64,000 nucleotides of DNA from Myrica gale (lineage: Eukaryota > Streptophyta > Magnoliopsida > Fagales > Myricaceae). The notes under the pieces were generated by a model, which saw only the letters and a list, made by a program, of their open reading frames with translations, had not been told where the DNA came from and made no database searches. The DNA is taken from assembly GCA_963930655.1 (NCBI GenBank), contig OZ005607.1, positions 23,444,874 through 23,508,873 on the forward strand, in the 5' to 3' direction. Positions within the stretch are counted from its first letter, which is position 1. The number at the start of each line of letters is the position of its first letter. The position numbers and the translations under genes were made by a program. Of the stretch, positions 1-16,624 are shown one piece after another.

Positions 1-1783
1 TATGTTTAAGTGAAAAGGTGTTCTGATAATTTGAATAAAAAGGTTCGTAGGCCAAGCGAAATATGAAAAGAAACTTAATATTCCTCATGTGTATCTTAGT
101 AATTAGCGAGGAAAAAGAAACAAAACTTAAACATATGTATACAGTGGTTCAATCGGGTGCCAATTGTCATATCAAAGTACTGACGTCTTGGTACGCAATC
201 CCCAGTTACCACTTTGATCCTTTCCTAAGCTAGTTCTCTTAGGTATATATTAATATTCCTCCAGCTCCAAGTTGCATGCATCTGCTGCCAATTCAGTCGT
301 AAGGTCTCAAGATCAAGACATCTTAGATATTATCAATCCTTTGGGGCTACCCTAGCTAGGGTCTTTGGCCTGATAATTGTCAAATTTTGTGTGATACAAA
401 GGAACTGCACAGACTTCAAGAATAGTCGAGATACGTAGAAGTTGACCAGGACACATCGTGTCCCTAACCAAAAGACATGATCAGAGCCATTCAACCATAA
501 AAGCCTGCATTTAATTTCGTATCGGAACAGAGTGTTCTTTGATTTCTTGCAAAGTGGAATTTGCTTGTGAAACTAATGAAAGCCTTATGCATTGAACTGA
601 TGGTTGAGGTTTGGGCTTTGATGGTATGCTCCCTTAAAAGTCTCAAGATCAAAACTTCATATATAAGTACTACCAATCCTTTGAGGCCACCCTAGAGTCT
701 TTGGCATAGTAATTATCCGATATATTGTCGCTGGAGCTGCTGGCATATGTTTAAGTGAAAAGGTGTTCTGATAATTTGAATAAAAAGGTTCGTAGGCCAA
801 GCGAAATATGAAAAGAAACTTAATATTCCTCATGTGTATCTTAGTAATTAGCGAGGAAAAAGAAACAAAACTTAAACATATGTATACAGTGGTTCAATCG
901 GGTGCCAATTGTCATATCAAAGTACTGACGTCTTGGTACGCAATCCCCAGTTACCACTTTGATCCTTTCCTAAGCTAGTTCTCTTAGGTATATATTAATA
1001 TTCCTCCAGCTCCAAGTTGCATGCATCTGCTGCCAATTCAGTCGTAAGGTCTCAAGATCAAGACATCTTAGATATTATCAATCCTTTGGGGCTACCCTAG
1101 CTAGGGTCTTTGGCCTGATAATTGTCAAATTTTGTGTGATACAAAGGAACTGCACAGACTTCAAGAATAGTCGAGATACGTAGAAGTTGACCAGGACACA
1201 TCGTGTCCCTAACCAAAAGACATGATCAGAGCCATTCAACCATAAAAGCCTGCATTTAATTTCGTATCGGAACAGAGTGTTCTTTGATTTCTTGCAAAGT
1301 GGAATTTGCTTGTGAAACTAATGAAAGCCTTATGCATTGAACTGATGGTTGAGGTTTGGGCTTTGATGGTATGCTCCCTTAAAAGTCTCAAGATCAAAAC
1401 TTCATATATAAGTACTACCAATCCTTTGAGGCCACCCTAGAGTCTTTGGCATAGTAATTATCCGATATATTGTCGCTGGAGCTGCTGGCATATGTTTAAG
1501 TGAAAAGGTGTTCTGATAATTTGAATAAAAAGGTTCGTAGGCCAAGCGAAATATGAAAAGAAACTTAATATTCCTCATGTGTATCTTAGTAATTAGCGAG
1601 GAAAAAGAAACAAAACTTAAACATATGTATACAGTGGTTCAATCGGGTGCCAATTGTCATATCAAAGTACTGACGTCTTGGTACGCAATCCCCAGTTACC
1701 ACTTTGATCCTTTCCTAAGCTAGTTCTCTTAGGTATATATTAATATTCCTCCAGCTCCAAGTTGCATGCATCTGCTGCCAATT
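1..1783. repeat. 745-bp direct tandem array, 2.4 copies
   Basis: A 745-bp unit starts at 1, 746 and 1491. The third copy stops after 293 bp, at 1783. All positions I compared between copies are identical, so the duplication is very recent or an assembly artefact. The array may extend left of the window, because copy 1 begins at base 1. The unit contains two SINE-derived segments (unit positions about 299-463 and 625-722). A diverged paralogue of the unit and of the sequence to its right lies at 5050-5815 and 7845-7935. Small open frames inside the unit (491-676 and 1236-1421, minus) are identical copies with no coding signature and are not annotated. Confidence 0.95.
299..463 (+). mobile_element. 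Au-like SINE 3' portion inside the tandem unit
   Basis: This stretch matches the SINE at 4989-5213 from its second quarter to its end, including the phrases GGTCTTTGGCCTGATAATTG and CGTGTCCCTAACC. The tRNA-like head is missing. The same segment recurs at 1044-1208 in copy 2. A second, shorter fragment of the same family lies at 625-722 and again at 1370-1467. The 120 bp downstream of the SINE end are also shared with 5213-5332, so the copy here arose by segmental duplication, not by a fresh insertion. Confidence 0.7.
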
Positions 1784-2716
1784 TGAGGTTACAGAAATAT
1801 TTTCCTCTCAGCAAATTTTTGCGGACCCAACCGGACCAATAAGTCATCCGAACCAGTAAGTAGGTGCTTCAAGTTATATATATGCCTGCAGGTTCTATAG
1901 CACCAGATTCGGTATGCAGCCTAGCTAATCCTCCATGTATCTTAGGATGAAAAATCTCAGCCCAAGCCACTTTAGCCCTTCCCCGCGTCTTGAGTTCACT
2001 TCCCTAATTGTAGCTTAGGTAGCAGCACAAATGAGTAGACCAGTATATATGTTTGAGTCGTCACCAGAATTAATTGAACGAGTTGTAGCCTACTCGCATA
2101 GGAGAGGAACTTAATTATTGGTCCAACTTTTCACTCAGAATTAGGGTAAGCTAGTAAACACTTCAGGTTTGCTCGGTCAAATTAAAGGCCAATCAATCAT
2201 ATCTCGAACTCAAACGTTCACTCTCCATTTGTAAGAAAATCTAACTCCAATAATTATCGACAAAGTTTAAAAATATGTTCCACAACTTCATTTACAATCA
2301 TACTTAATTTAATTACCTCTTCTAATTTACAATGTATAATTATGACTTTGGATTAACATGTATATACAATATTTGAATCTAGTTATTTATGATGAACATG
2401 TATGTAGGTGGGTGGGATGAGGCTAGTCTAGACTTCTTTTGACCAAATTGTGAGGTTCAATTCGAAAAGATAAATACACAACATATAGGTTCTATACTAT
2501 TTAATATTATCTCAATAGCTTCTTAATAAACTTGAGGCCTAAGACAAAATTTTAAGGTAGGGCCTTTTATTTTTTAATTTAATAAAAAAATTAATTCATA
2601 AACGAGAGAGTTAGACTTAAAAGTCACTTTATATATAATTAGTAGTATAAACCAAATAATTTATTTAACAAAATGGAGTAAAGCAAAAAGTTTTGAGCAT
2701 CTCTCATCCTGATCTA
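1784..2716. other. AT-rich intergenic DNA with old paralogous segment
   Basis: I see no gene here. Bases 2139-2260 are clearly related to 5333-5450, and 2380-2420 to 5763-5810. This is the right-hand part of the old segmental duplication that also produced the SINE-containing unit. Confidence 0.6.
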
Positions 2717-2766
2717 TGGATATTATTGCGGCTGCTGGCACAGAGTTAGCCGAATGCTTATTCTCT
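2717..2766 (-). pseudogene. Organelle-type small-subunit rRNA fragment (530-loop region)
   Basis: Read on the minus strand, this stretch contains CGGCTAACTCTGTGCCAGCA followed by GCCGC. That is the universally conserved bacterial-type SSU rRNA segment preceding the 530 loop, and the upstream GAATAAGCAT also fits. The CGG after CAGCAGC that normally precedes TAATAC is degraded (GCAATAATA). Cytosolic 18S rRNA differs upstream of GTGCCAGC, so a plastid or mitochondrial origin is likely. Only about 50 bp can be recognised; flanking DNA shows no further rRNA. It is a relic, not a functional RNA gene. Confidence 0.6.
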
Positions 2767-3416
2767 AAATGAGAACTTAATACTATAAATTTATTTCACA
2801 AAACAATGTGCTTAATTATCTATGACGTTTTGTTTTCTAAACATCACCATTAATGGTGGCCTAGCAGCTTGTATGTAGAGGTTTTAGACAATGGCCAATT
2901 AGATTGTCTACCCCTGAGCCTGCCCTGATCATCCGATTAAAGTTTGAGAACGTAACTTCTACCGTATTTGTGACAAATTATAATTACACCACCGGATATT
3001 TGCTATGTCATATGTAATAGTCGAACATATATATAACATAAAAATACACCACCGGAGTAACCCATGAATTTCATGTCTAGGGGTACTCCATCATGCCCCA
3101 GATAACAAAACATAGATATATATATATAGTTCCAAATTACATTATCGAATTATTGTATAGATCTATCGACGTACAATAAACGAAAGAAGCAACGAAAGTA
3201 GGAGATGTTATATCCACCCCCAAGTACTCGAAGATAGAGCCCACCATCCCGACATTACGTATCATCTGATTCACACTGAAACCACCAATACCAACGCAAG
3301 AAGTGAGACAAGCTGGTTAGCATAAAATAACGAGGAGCATGGAAAAGAATTAATGTTGGGGCCGGGATCAATATGAGATCGATGGATGAACATTCCCCTT
3401 CGATTTAGAAAGAGGG
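2767..3416. other. Intergenic, no gene seen
   Basis: AT-rich sequence without a supported gene or a clear repeat boundary. Confidence 0.6.
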
Positions 3417-3752
3417 GAAAAGACAATTTTTCTCTCATAAATTATCACTTTTTTTGCACTTTGCACTTTAAATTACCACGTTTGAGAAATTATGCCCAAA
3501 AACTATCCATCCCTAAAATATTGCACGCTCAGTCTATTTTTTCAGTCAAATTGCACGAAGATTGACTTTTAATACGAAAAATTCAAATAGCAAGTTACAT
3601 TTAGGAGCATAATCGTCGTTTCGTTTAAAAAATAGATGGAATGTGCAATGTATTAGGGATTGGTAGTTTATGGGTGCAATGTCTCAAACTTGGTAGTTTA
3701 AGGTGTAAAGTGCAAAACTTTAGTAGTTCGTAGGTGAAGTGTATTTTCTCCT
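3417..3752. mobile_element. Inverted-repeat (foldback) MITE
   Basis: The left arm (about 3435-3515) is the reverse complement of the right arm (about 3660-3745). Both carry the phrases GCACTTTGCAC/GCACTTTACAC and GTTTGAGA. Ends read GGGGAAAA on the left and TTTTCTCC on the right. The shared flank TTAGAA on both sides is compatible with a degraded target-site duplication. It has no coding capacity. It belongs to the same general class as the foldbacks at 61.6 and 62.2 kb. Confidence 0.65.
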
Positions 3753-4222
3753 TAGAATATAAATAAAGAAAACTGAAATCTCAATTACTAAGATATATAC
3801 AGCTAGCTCTTGATATCCGAATCATCAACTAATTCCAAGTTCCTCACCCTTGTATTTACCACTTGTCATATGCAGTGAATATAAAGAAAAAAAATAGTAA
3901 AATACACTTTGTACCCCTATGTTTTGGGTGTTGACACATTACACCCTCAATGTTTTATTTTTAAGACATTAAGTTCATTATGTTATATCTCTTAACGATT
4001 TACAGTACTCCGGAATAAAATTATGAGTCAAATTAGACTGTAATCCTATTTATTTCAAAAGTGTATATGTTGTATATTTACATATACAACGAAAGAAGGT
4101 TATGTTGTATATTTACATAGACGACCAAAGTAGGTGATCAGAGAGAGAAAGCATGAGGAATTTGTATTAATATACCAACAACATCTCTAAGCTCATTGAT
4201 TCCACTGATAGAAGAAGACGTC
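3753..4222. other. Intergenic, 3' flank of the small secreted-protein gene
   Basis: No gene is supported. Bases 3896-4040 look like one arm of a foldback element (TACACTTTGTACCCCTATG phrase), but I could not find the second arm. Confidence 0.5.
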
Positions 4223-4645
4223 TTAATCCTTCTTGATGTTCTTCTCAAAACATTCCACTAAACAAATTCCACCATCAATTGTGGGAATTCTTGATCTTGG
4301 GAAGCAGTCTTTCATGCACTTTCTAGCACTCCTATAAACTTCAGGGTCGATCGTTCTAATATGGTGTGGTAGCCCATGAAGGCAATGAAAGAAATGACTA
4401 AAAGCACATTTCTTAAAGCCCGAACCGAATAATTCCTTCCCATATGTCTCTGTACATTTTTCACGGATGCTTGCAAGACAATCATACAACGAGGCATGTT
4501 CAGTCGCTTGATGTGAGGAGGGATTCAGAGACGGTGTGGGATCATTTAAATAGTACCTATTAGCTTGCACTTCGGAGACTACAAGGATAATCAACACAAT
4601 TACCACGGTAGTAAGTTTTCTCACACCATTCCTGGCCATGATCAT
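4223..4645 (-). CDS. Small secreted cysteine-rich protein, 140 aa
   Basis: A single-exon frame of 140 codons on the minus strand, with ATG at 4645 and a stop at 4223-4225. A second Met at residue 3 is an alternative start. Residues 7-28 form a hydrophobic N-terminus (VVIVLIILVV) ending near VQA, typical of a secretory signal peptide. The mature part has eight cysteines at about 56, 64, 80, 88, 110, 114, 128 and 132, with the spacing C-x7-C-x15-C-x7-C-x21-C-x3-C-x13-C-x3-C. This suggests four disulfides. The paired CxxxC motifs resemble those of plant thionin-like and related secreted peptides, but I do not recognise the exact family and assign no activity. A TATA-like box lies about 33 bp upstream of the ATG, so the 5' leader must be very short. 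No frameshift or stop is visible. It is probably an apoplastic protein, by inference from the signal peptide only. Confidence 0.75.
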   Translation of the reverse strand: MIMARNGVRKLTTVVIVLIILVVSEVQANRYYLNDPTPSLNPSSHQATEHASLYDCLASIREKCTETYGKELFGSGFKKCAFSHFFHCLHGLPHHIRTIDPEVYRSARKCMKDCFPRSRIPTIDGGICLVECFEKNIKKD

Positions 4646-4677
4646 TTTTTTATCTCATGAATTTCTAAGACTTCCGC

Positions 4678-4685
4678 ATATATAT
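4678..4685 (-). promoter_or_regulatory. TATA-like box upstream of the secreted-protein gene
   Basis: CTATATATAT on the minus strand lies about 33 bp upstream of the ATG at 4645. It is followed upstream by a CT-rich tract. The position fits a core promoter with a leader of only a few bases. Confidence 0.45.
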
Positions 4686-4988
4686 AGAGAGAGAGAAATT
4701 AAATCCATGAGGAACAATTTATTAGAATTTAATTGATAGCTTCACATTGGAACAAAGACGTCTTAATAGTTTGTTATCAGCAGCAGCCGCGGGATTTATT
4801 CTTCAGTAATAAACTTTTTATAAAATATTGGAAATGTTCTTATTTAAGAGGAATTTTTTAATAAGTATGACTTTTGAAACTAAGATAACATTTTATGGGC
4901 TTAAATATATTGGTCATTTATAAATAGTAGGAGCACTTGCGCTTCTTCGCATCTTTAATGGTCAACTTTGAGATATTAATAATGACTT

Positions 4989-5213
4989 AACCCCAAGGGG
5001 TTGTCTAATGGTTAAGGCTAGGGCCTTGGTAGTATAATCCTTTCAAGATCTTAAGTTCATGACCTCTTAGATGTTATTAAAGCTTTTAGGGTCATGTCAG
5101 GGTCTTTGACCTGATAATTGTCTGATTTTGTGTGGGACAGAAGGACTGCATACACTTCAGAATAATCAAGATACGCATAATTCAGCTGGACACCCTCGTG
5201 TCCCTAACCAAAA
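4989..5213 (+). mobile_element. Au-like tRNA-derived SINE
   Basis: It starts with AACCCCAAGGGGTTG, followed by a tRNA-like A box (GTCTAATGGTTAAGGC) and a degraded B box (AAGTTCATGACC). It then has the body phrase GGGTCTTTGACCTGATAATT and ends at TGGACACCCTCGTGTCCCTAACC. This order matches the Au SINE family known across angiosperms. Related copies are at 11551-11818 (minus), 56371-56609 (plus) and, as fragments, in the tandem unit at 299-463. Confidence 0.75.
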
Positions 5214-5912
5214 GACATGATCAGAGTCATTCAGCCATAAAAGCCTGCATTTAATTTCGTATCGAAAGAGTGTTATTTGATTTCTGGCACAGTGAAATTG
5301 GCTTGTGAAATGAATGAAAGCCTAATGCATTTAGAATTAGAATAAGCTAGTAAACACTTATGCAGCTTTGCGCAGCCAAAAGGCCAATCAATCGTATCTC
5401 CTACACAAAGGTTCGCCCACCATTTGTAAGAAAATCTAAAACCAATAATCAGCCTAGTTTAAAAATAGAAAATAATTATATTTTACACCTTCCAATTATG
5501 GAATCTTTATATATTGCGGTTCAATTTATTATTATTATTTATATGTTAAATGACAATTTTATCTTTAAGACCTCAAAAAATCAATTTTCGGAAAATTTTA
5601 AGGGATGATACAAAATGTCAGAAATAAATAGTTGGTGGATGCAATGTGACAAAAATAATAATTGGAGTATAAAATGTTAAAATTCTCATAATTTGAGAGT
5701 GGAAAGTGAATTATCTTTTAAAAATATGTTCATCACACTTAATCTACCACTGACAATATACAATTAATCTAGTTATTAGCAAATTTGGATGAAGATGTAT
5801 AGATGGGTGGGAGCTATTTTGTAGCACCCAATTGGGACAAATAATTATAGAAGATTTAGGTCTTGGTGAGTTAGCCAGTGACACTACTCTTGCTTTTCTT
5901 CTCTCTATTAAC
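5214..5912. repeat. Paralogue of the 1-2.4 kb region
   Basis: Bases 5213-5332 match 464-595 of the tandem unit, 5333-5450 match 2139-2260, and 5763-5815 match 2380-2420. These are old duplicates of one ancestral stretch, now about 80-90% similar by eye. No gene is visible. Confidence 0.7.
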
Positions 5913-7600
5913 TAGGGGTGCCCAAGTTACCGGTCAATCCAGACCAAAATCGGACCGATTTTGGCCAAACCGGTTCTCTTTTTTTGATACCGGGTTTACC
6001 GATCCGAGAAATCGGTGTACTCCAGTCCGACTCCTGGTTACCTATACAGAAAATCGGACCTAGACCGAAGTATACCACTCCAAACTCGTCTTTACCGGCA
6101 AAAAAAAACCCAAAACGCGCCCCTCAACCCTTCTCTTTCCCGTGCCCCCCTCCCTCCACCTGCTGCCTCCCCCTCCTCCCTCGCGCCTCCCTCCCTCTTC
6201 CAGCCTCCCCCTCCTCCCTGACGGCCTTCCTCTCCACCTCACGGCCTCCCCTCCACTGTGCGTCCCTCCCTCCTCCTCCCTCCCCTCCACCTCCAAGCTC
6301 CAACGTGCGGCCCTCTCCCCTCCCTCCACCACCTTATAGTCGTCTGTAAGTTATTTATTTCCCTTTTTTAACATCAGTATGTTCAATATCTATTTAGTTT
6401 TTTCCCTTAATATGCTACGTTCATATTGTTCAATTATTCATATTTCATATCTAATATGCATATTTCATAATTAATATGTAGTATTAATTATTAATTATTC
6501 ATATCTAATATGTGTATTTCATATTGCCAGTAGCAGTAAATAGATATAAGAGATACTATCTAATATGCAAATATGAAATATGTAGATATTGGCATATTCA
6601 TATTGCAATATGTGCTCTCAAAATTGGTTGAATGCTCCAATTAAGTTATATATTTGGGAGTCACTGGACGAAGTTGAGGTCTTTGAGGCGTTAGAATCAG
6701 GTGATACTATTATATTTTGTTTCTATGTTGGTTAATTTTTTTAATTTTGTAAGGTCTAGTTATTTATGAAGATTTGCACATGTTTTTGTCATAAATTATT
6801 AGCAATAATTTTTAACTCATGTGTGGCTCGGCTTGAGATAATTGAAGACTAATTTGATTTGATTTTATGGTAAGTTTTTATCTCCTTTTTATAATAAGGT
6901 TCACTATATTGTTTATTTAGTTTATTATCTCACATGTAAAGTTTTTTTCCTTTTACAACTTTCATGGGAGATGGACAATTCACAACCGGACAGTGGACAC
7001 ATTAATGGATATTTTAATGACATGTATTATTAATTATACTTTTAGTTTGTTGTTTGTTATGGCTTGTAATAGAGTAGTGTAGTTAGTAATTACTAATTAG
7101 TTTTACTTGCAATTCTATTTGATACTTTTATTTTAAACTTCCTTTATATTGTAATGTCTATTTGTTTTGTTGATTTTAAATGTATGCTTTAAAGTTTAAT
7201 ATGTATGATTTATTATCTTTAAAAACTAGGATTTAGAACTCTTTAATTAGAGCTTAGTATTTTCTTCAAATCAAATGTAACAATTTTTACAAAAATTGGT
7301 TGAAATATAGCCAAATATTTCATGTAAAAATAGGCCAAAAAATTGATGTAAGGAAACCCAAAAAATGGTCCCAAAAAATCCAAAATAAAACCTCAAAAAA
7401 AGGCCTAAAAAGTAAAAATACTAAGAGACTTAAACCAAAAAAAGGCTCAAAATGCCATGGCTCAAACCGGCCCAACCGTCCAATCTGGACCGGTGAAACT
7501 GGGGACCGGACCGATTCTATTAGAATGCTCACTCTACAAAATTACCGATTTGACCGGCCGGGCGGCCGGACCGGACCGAACCGACCATTGAACAGTCCTA
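5913..7600. mobile_element. Non-autonomous hAT-type element, 1.7 kb
   Basis: The ends are TAGGGGTGCCCAA (left) and, on the opposite strand, TAGGACTGTTCAA (right). Both are followed inward by CCGGT/CCGGTCC-rich subterminal repeats (5930-6070 and 7460-7590). The flanks CTATTAAC (5905-5912) and CTATTAAA (7601-7608) form an 8-bp target-site duplication with one mismatch, the hallmark of hAT transposition. Bases 6110-6340 are a strongly CT-rich block whose proline-rich frames look like low complexity. The rest is AT-rich. I see no transposase. Confidence 0.8.
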
Positions 7601-7844
7601 CTATTAAATTAGAGGTGGGCAACTACTCGACGCATATTAGAATGCTCACTCTACGATTCCGACACATACTCGACGCATACTGGAATCGAAACTATAATGT
7701 TTTTTCGAAATTTGTACCGGAACCAAAATTTACATTTTGGGCCAAAAATAATTGACCAAATAAGCCCACATATAAAAACGTAATCAAAATTTGCATTCCA
7801 ATAAATACCGGGCCATTCGGTTACCCACCCTTGAGACACACCAC

Positions 7845-7935
7845 CACTTGGAGCTGCTGGCATATGTTTGTTTTAATGAAAGGTGTTCTGATGTCGAAAA
7901 AAAAAGGTCTGATAATTTGAATAAAAAAAAAGGTG
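7845..7935 (+). repeat. Diverged copy of the tandem-unit start
   Basis: GGAGCTGCTGGCATATGTTT at 7852 and the following AAAGGTGTTCTGAT and TAATTTGAATAAAAA match the junction and start of the 745-bp unit (around 734-795). A short internal duplication interrupts the match. With 5050-5912 it forms the paralogous locus that the hAT element at 5913 later split. Confidence 0.7.
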
Positions 7936-8272
7936 CGTGTAATAAGTCCTTTTCCATTTAGCTGAAATTTGATCAATTTGTGTTCTTTTTTTGTTCGCTA
8001 ATTCCGAACAAAAAATAAATAAAATTGAAATTCCCATAAAATATTGGAAACAAATTTAGCGACCAAGCAGAAAAAGGAATAATAAAAAAAAGAGCTTTTT
8101 TTGTTTCCGGAAATGAAATCTAAAATTAAATATTATATTTTAAAAAAACTGTCGTGGTGCCTGCCGCCTAATCCTACTAATAGCTAGAGGACGGAGCGGC
8201 GGTCTCTTCTTCGCCAAAGAAAGAATCTTGAGTCGAATGCGGTCTACTCTTCTGCAGCTGTACTGGTCAACG

Positions 8273-14079
<5,807 letters not shown>

Positions 14080-15112
14080 AGTTAATTGATCTCCATGCCG
14101 GCTGCTTTTAGATTTTGTGTCAAATGTTCAGCTACCACAATGAGGTTTTATACGTCAACCTTTTAATTTTCTCCATTTTGTGAAGAGTGGTCCTACTGAT
14201 TCTGCTTCACCTTCAATTCGTGCTATTTTCTGTATCCACTACCCGCGATGTAATCTATTTTGTATACAGGGAAAATGCATAAGATATTGATTGGTCTATC
14301 TCTACAGTTACAAGATTCTTATCAGCCAATGAACTAGTACTTTACTACGGGCTATTGAGTTGTTTCAACTTTTGTCTGAGGGGTGTGCTTTTTAGATTGT
14401 TGACCACTTAAGAGCATAAACATCATGCTCAAAGTCAGGGTTGGTGGCCTTTTCTACAGGAAGGTTTTAATCCTAATGCTTCGGTACTAACAAGTTCTAA
14501 CAGAGGTTCTGATGCTATTGACTTCGGATTAAGGACATTGATGGACTTTATTAATGTGTTGGTAATATCAAAAATCCTTTGTTAAGGCTTGTTAAGACTG
14601 AAGCTTTAAAACCGAAACTTTTCCCTCTTCTACTACCTCTACGGCATCACTTCTGGTTTGAACTCCCTGTCCAATGACTTCATCATCGGCCGCCATTTCT
14701 TAGACCTCGAGGCCTCCCCTCACTCTCCTTTCACAGAAGTTTCATTCCATTACCAATAACCTCCGATGGTGTTCTTATACCTCAAAGGCCTTTGACAGAA
14801 CCAGTTCATTACCAAAAGTGCCTTTTTTAAGGATGGACGAATCCAATGTAGCCGTTTTGTTGAGAGAGAGACAGAGAGAGATAGAGAGGGGCTAGAGATT
14901 AGGGAAAGAGCAAAATAATTCTCCTTGTCTTCGCGGGCATTTCGGTAGCCGAATGGCATTACTTCTAGTTATTTGCTACCAATGCAATGGACTTGATTTG
15001 GTTTAACAGGAATTTGGCAGCCCATGGTAAAATCTACTAGGAGCCGCGCGCGTTATTTGTTTGGTGAAAAAAGTAAGTGGCAGCTTGGGAGTGTATAGGA
15101 AGGGAAGATCCG
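14080..15112. other. 3' flank of NFS2 and intergenic DNA
   Basis: The NFS2 3' UTR must lie in the first few hundred bases, but I cannot fix a polyadenylation site. Bases 14640-14850 read as short, coding-looking pieces in changing frames without homology I recognise. A GA-rich microsatellite-like tract is at 14863-14892. No gene is supported. Confidence 0.5.
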
Positions 15113-15860
15113 ATTCAGTCATGGAGACCGCCCACTCATCAGTTCGTGAAGGTAAATGTGGACAGCCGTGCGCGATTCATTTACGGTAGCAGCAGCGGTT
15201 ATTAGAGATGATAATGGATGTTTTAAGGGTGCTTCGGCTAAGAGGATGAACAAGATGTCTCCATTGAAAGCAGAGGTTGCGCACACCACCTTACTCGTTG
15301 GTTGGGTTGCCTCTAGAATTCTTCTGGAGACTATCCCTTTGTTCCTAAGCCCTTTTTTTTTCCTAAATGAAGATGTATTATTCAATGAGAAAACCAATAA
15401 GGTTCAAGGGGGGCTGAAAACAAGCCCCCTGGCGAAGTAACCCCACAGGAATGAAATGGAAAGGAATACAACTAAAGAACAGTCTATCAACAGTCCATTT
15501 TGCTAAGATATCCGCATGGACATTAGCTTGACGTGAAACCAACGAGAAGCTCCACGATGGGTTAGACAACGCCATATCACGAATGGCTTCAATAACAAAT
15601 CTAGGAGGACCAGAAACAGCCAGAGAGGGGTCGTAGATGCCATAAATGGAGATGAGGGAGTCACTTTCAAAATCAACACGGGCAAGCCCACTAGAGGTCT
15701 GGAAGCTTCACCGGCTGCCATACGAATAGCCATTAGGTCGGCTAACAACACTTAGAAGGTCTTTTTTGGTTGTATGCTGGTTTTCAGTCACCTTGACTGT
15801 AATCGTTGTGGGTTGATGAATAAAGTGAGGCATGTACCTCATGGTTTTACAAAAAAAAAA
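15113..15860 (+). mobile_element. LINE 3' end with RNase H domain, split by a second LINE
   Basis: On the plus strand, 15115-15330 encodes the N-terminal part of the plant LINE RNase H domain (RVT_3 type): FVKVNVD, then after a frameshift AAAVIRDDNGCFKGASAKRM and SPLKAEVA. The sequence is then interrupted at about 15350-15757. It resumes as 3' UTR-like DNA (GTTGATGAATAAAGTGAGGC) and ends in a run of ten A at about 15850-15859. The element is a 5'-truncated, decayed LINE tail. Confidence 0.7.
15350..15757 (-). mobile_element. Second LINE 3' end, inserted inside the first
   Basis: On the minus strand this encodes the C-terminal half of an RNase H domain: AIRMAAGEASRPLVGL, then FESDSLISIY, IEAIRDMALSNPSWSF and VSRQANVHADILAKW. 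The last has the usual RxAN..AD.LAK pattern. The 3' end runs into a poly-A tail, seen as a T run on the plus strand at about 15353-15361. Being nested, it is younger than the plus-strand LINE. A relative lies at 17170-17470. Confidence 0.7.
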
Positions 15861-16163
15861 TGGTCCAGTTCAGGTAGCAAATCAAAGCGTATTCCAATCT
15901 CAAAATCAAGTTGGTAGTTTGAAAGAACCATGTGTACATTGAAAAAAAATATATTGACTTTGTTGTATTTGATGGACCAATCAAATTGTTTGGTTTCGCT
16001 TCAACACAACAGAAGGGTAGTTGGTGATCTTCTAGTTCGTTGAAAATCTTTCAAAACCATTGTCTAGAGTTGCAGATTGCGTCTTCAAGATCGTCCAATT
16101 GAACCATTAACATTTGACTGCCAGACAAAATCACCCAACTCTGTTTCCCCACGACTCAAACCA
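15861..16163. other. Upstream region of the dioxygenase pseudogene
   Basis: No separate gene is seen. This is presumably the old promoter and leader of the pseudogene that starts at 16164; no convincing TATA box stands out. Confidence 0.4.
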
Positions 16164-16624
16164 ATGTCCGCTCCGATCTCCTCCTCGTCCTCTGATGTCA
16201 ATAACTTCGTGGTGCACAAAGGAAACGGAGTGACCGGTCTGGTACAGATCTGCGTAGAAAGTGTTCCTGATCGATACATCCAACCTCGTGAAGAAAGGCT
16301 AGACCCAAGCAAATTAGAAACCCAGGAGTCCATACCCATCATCAATGTCTCAAACTGGGCTGATCCCAAGGTCGCAGAATCAATCTGTGATGCTGCTAGC
16401 AAGTGGGGTTTCTTCCAGATAGTCAATCATGGGGTGCCCTTGGAGGTTCTTGAGGACTTGAGGAATGCAGCTCGTAGGTTCTTTGAGCTACCAAGCGAAG
16501 AAAGAAAGAAGTATCTGAAAGAAAACTGGCCATCTGAGACTGTGCGCTTGTGTACGAGCTTTAGTCCTCAAGCAGAAGAAGTCCTAGAATGGAAGGATTA
16601 CCTTACACTCCTAGGTGATCGTAC

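Noticed and set aside
4784..4796. CAGCAGCCGCGG resembling an rRNA 530 loop
   Set aside because: Only 12 bases match and the flanks do not resemble rRNA; probably chance.
5918..6349. Proline-rich open frames on both strands within the CT-rich block
   Set aside because: They are low-complexity translations of a pyrimidine-rich tract inside a hAT element, with no domain and no start context.
7300..7755. 151-codon frame rich in Lys and Arg
   Set aside because: It crosses the right end of the hAT element (7600) and its target duplication, so it cannot be a gene.
8237..8272. Upstream in-frame Met as the NFS2 start
   Set aside because: It adds MRSTLLQLYWST, which does not resemble known plastid cysteine desulfurase starts, whereas METVVHKLPSF does; still possible.
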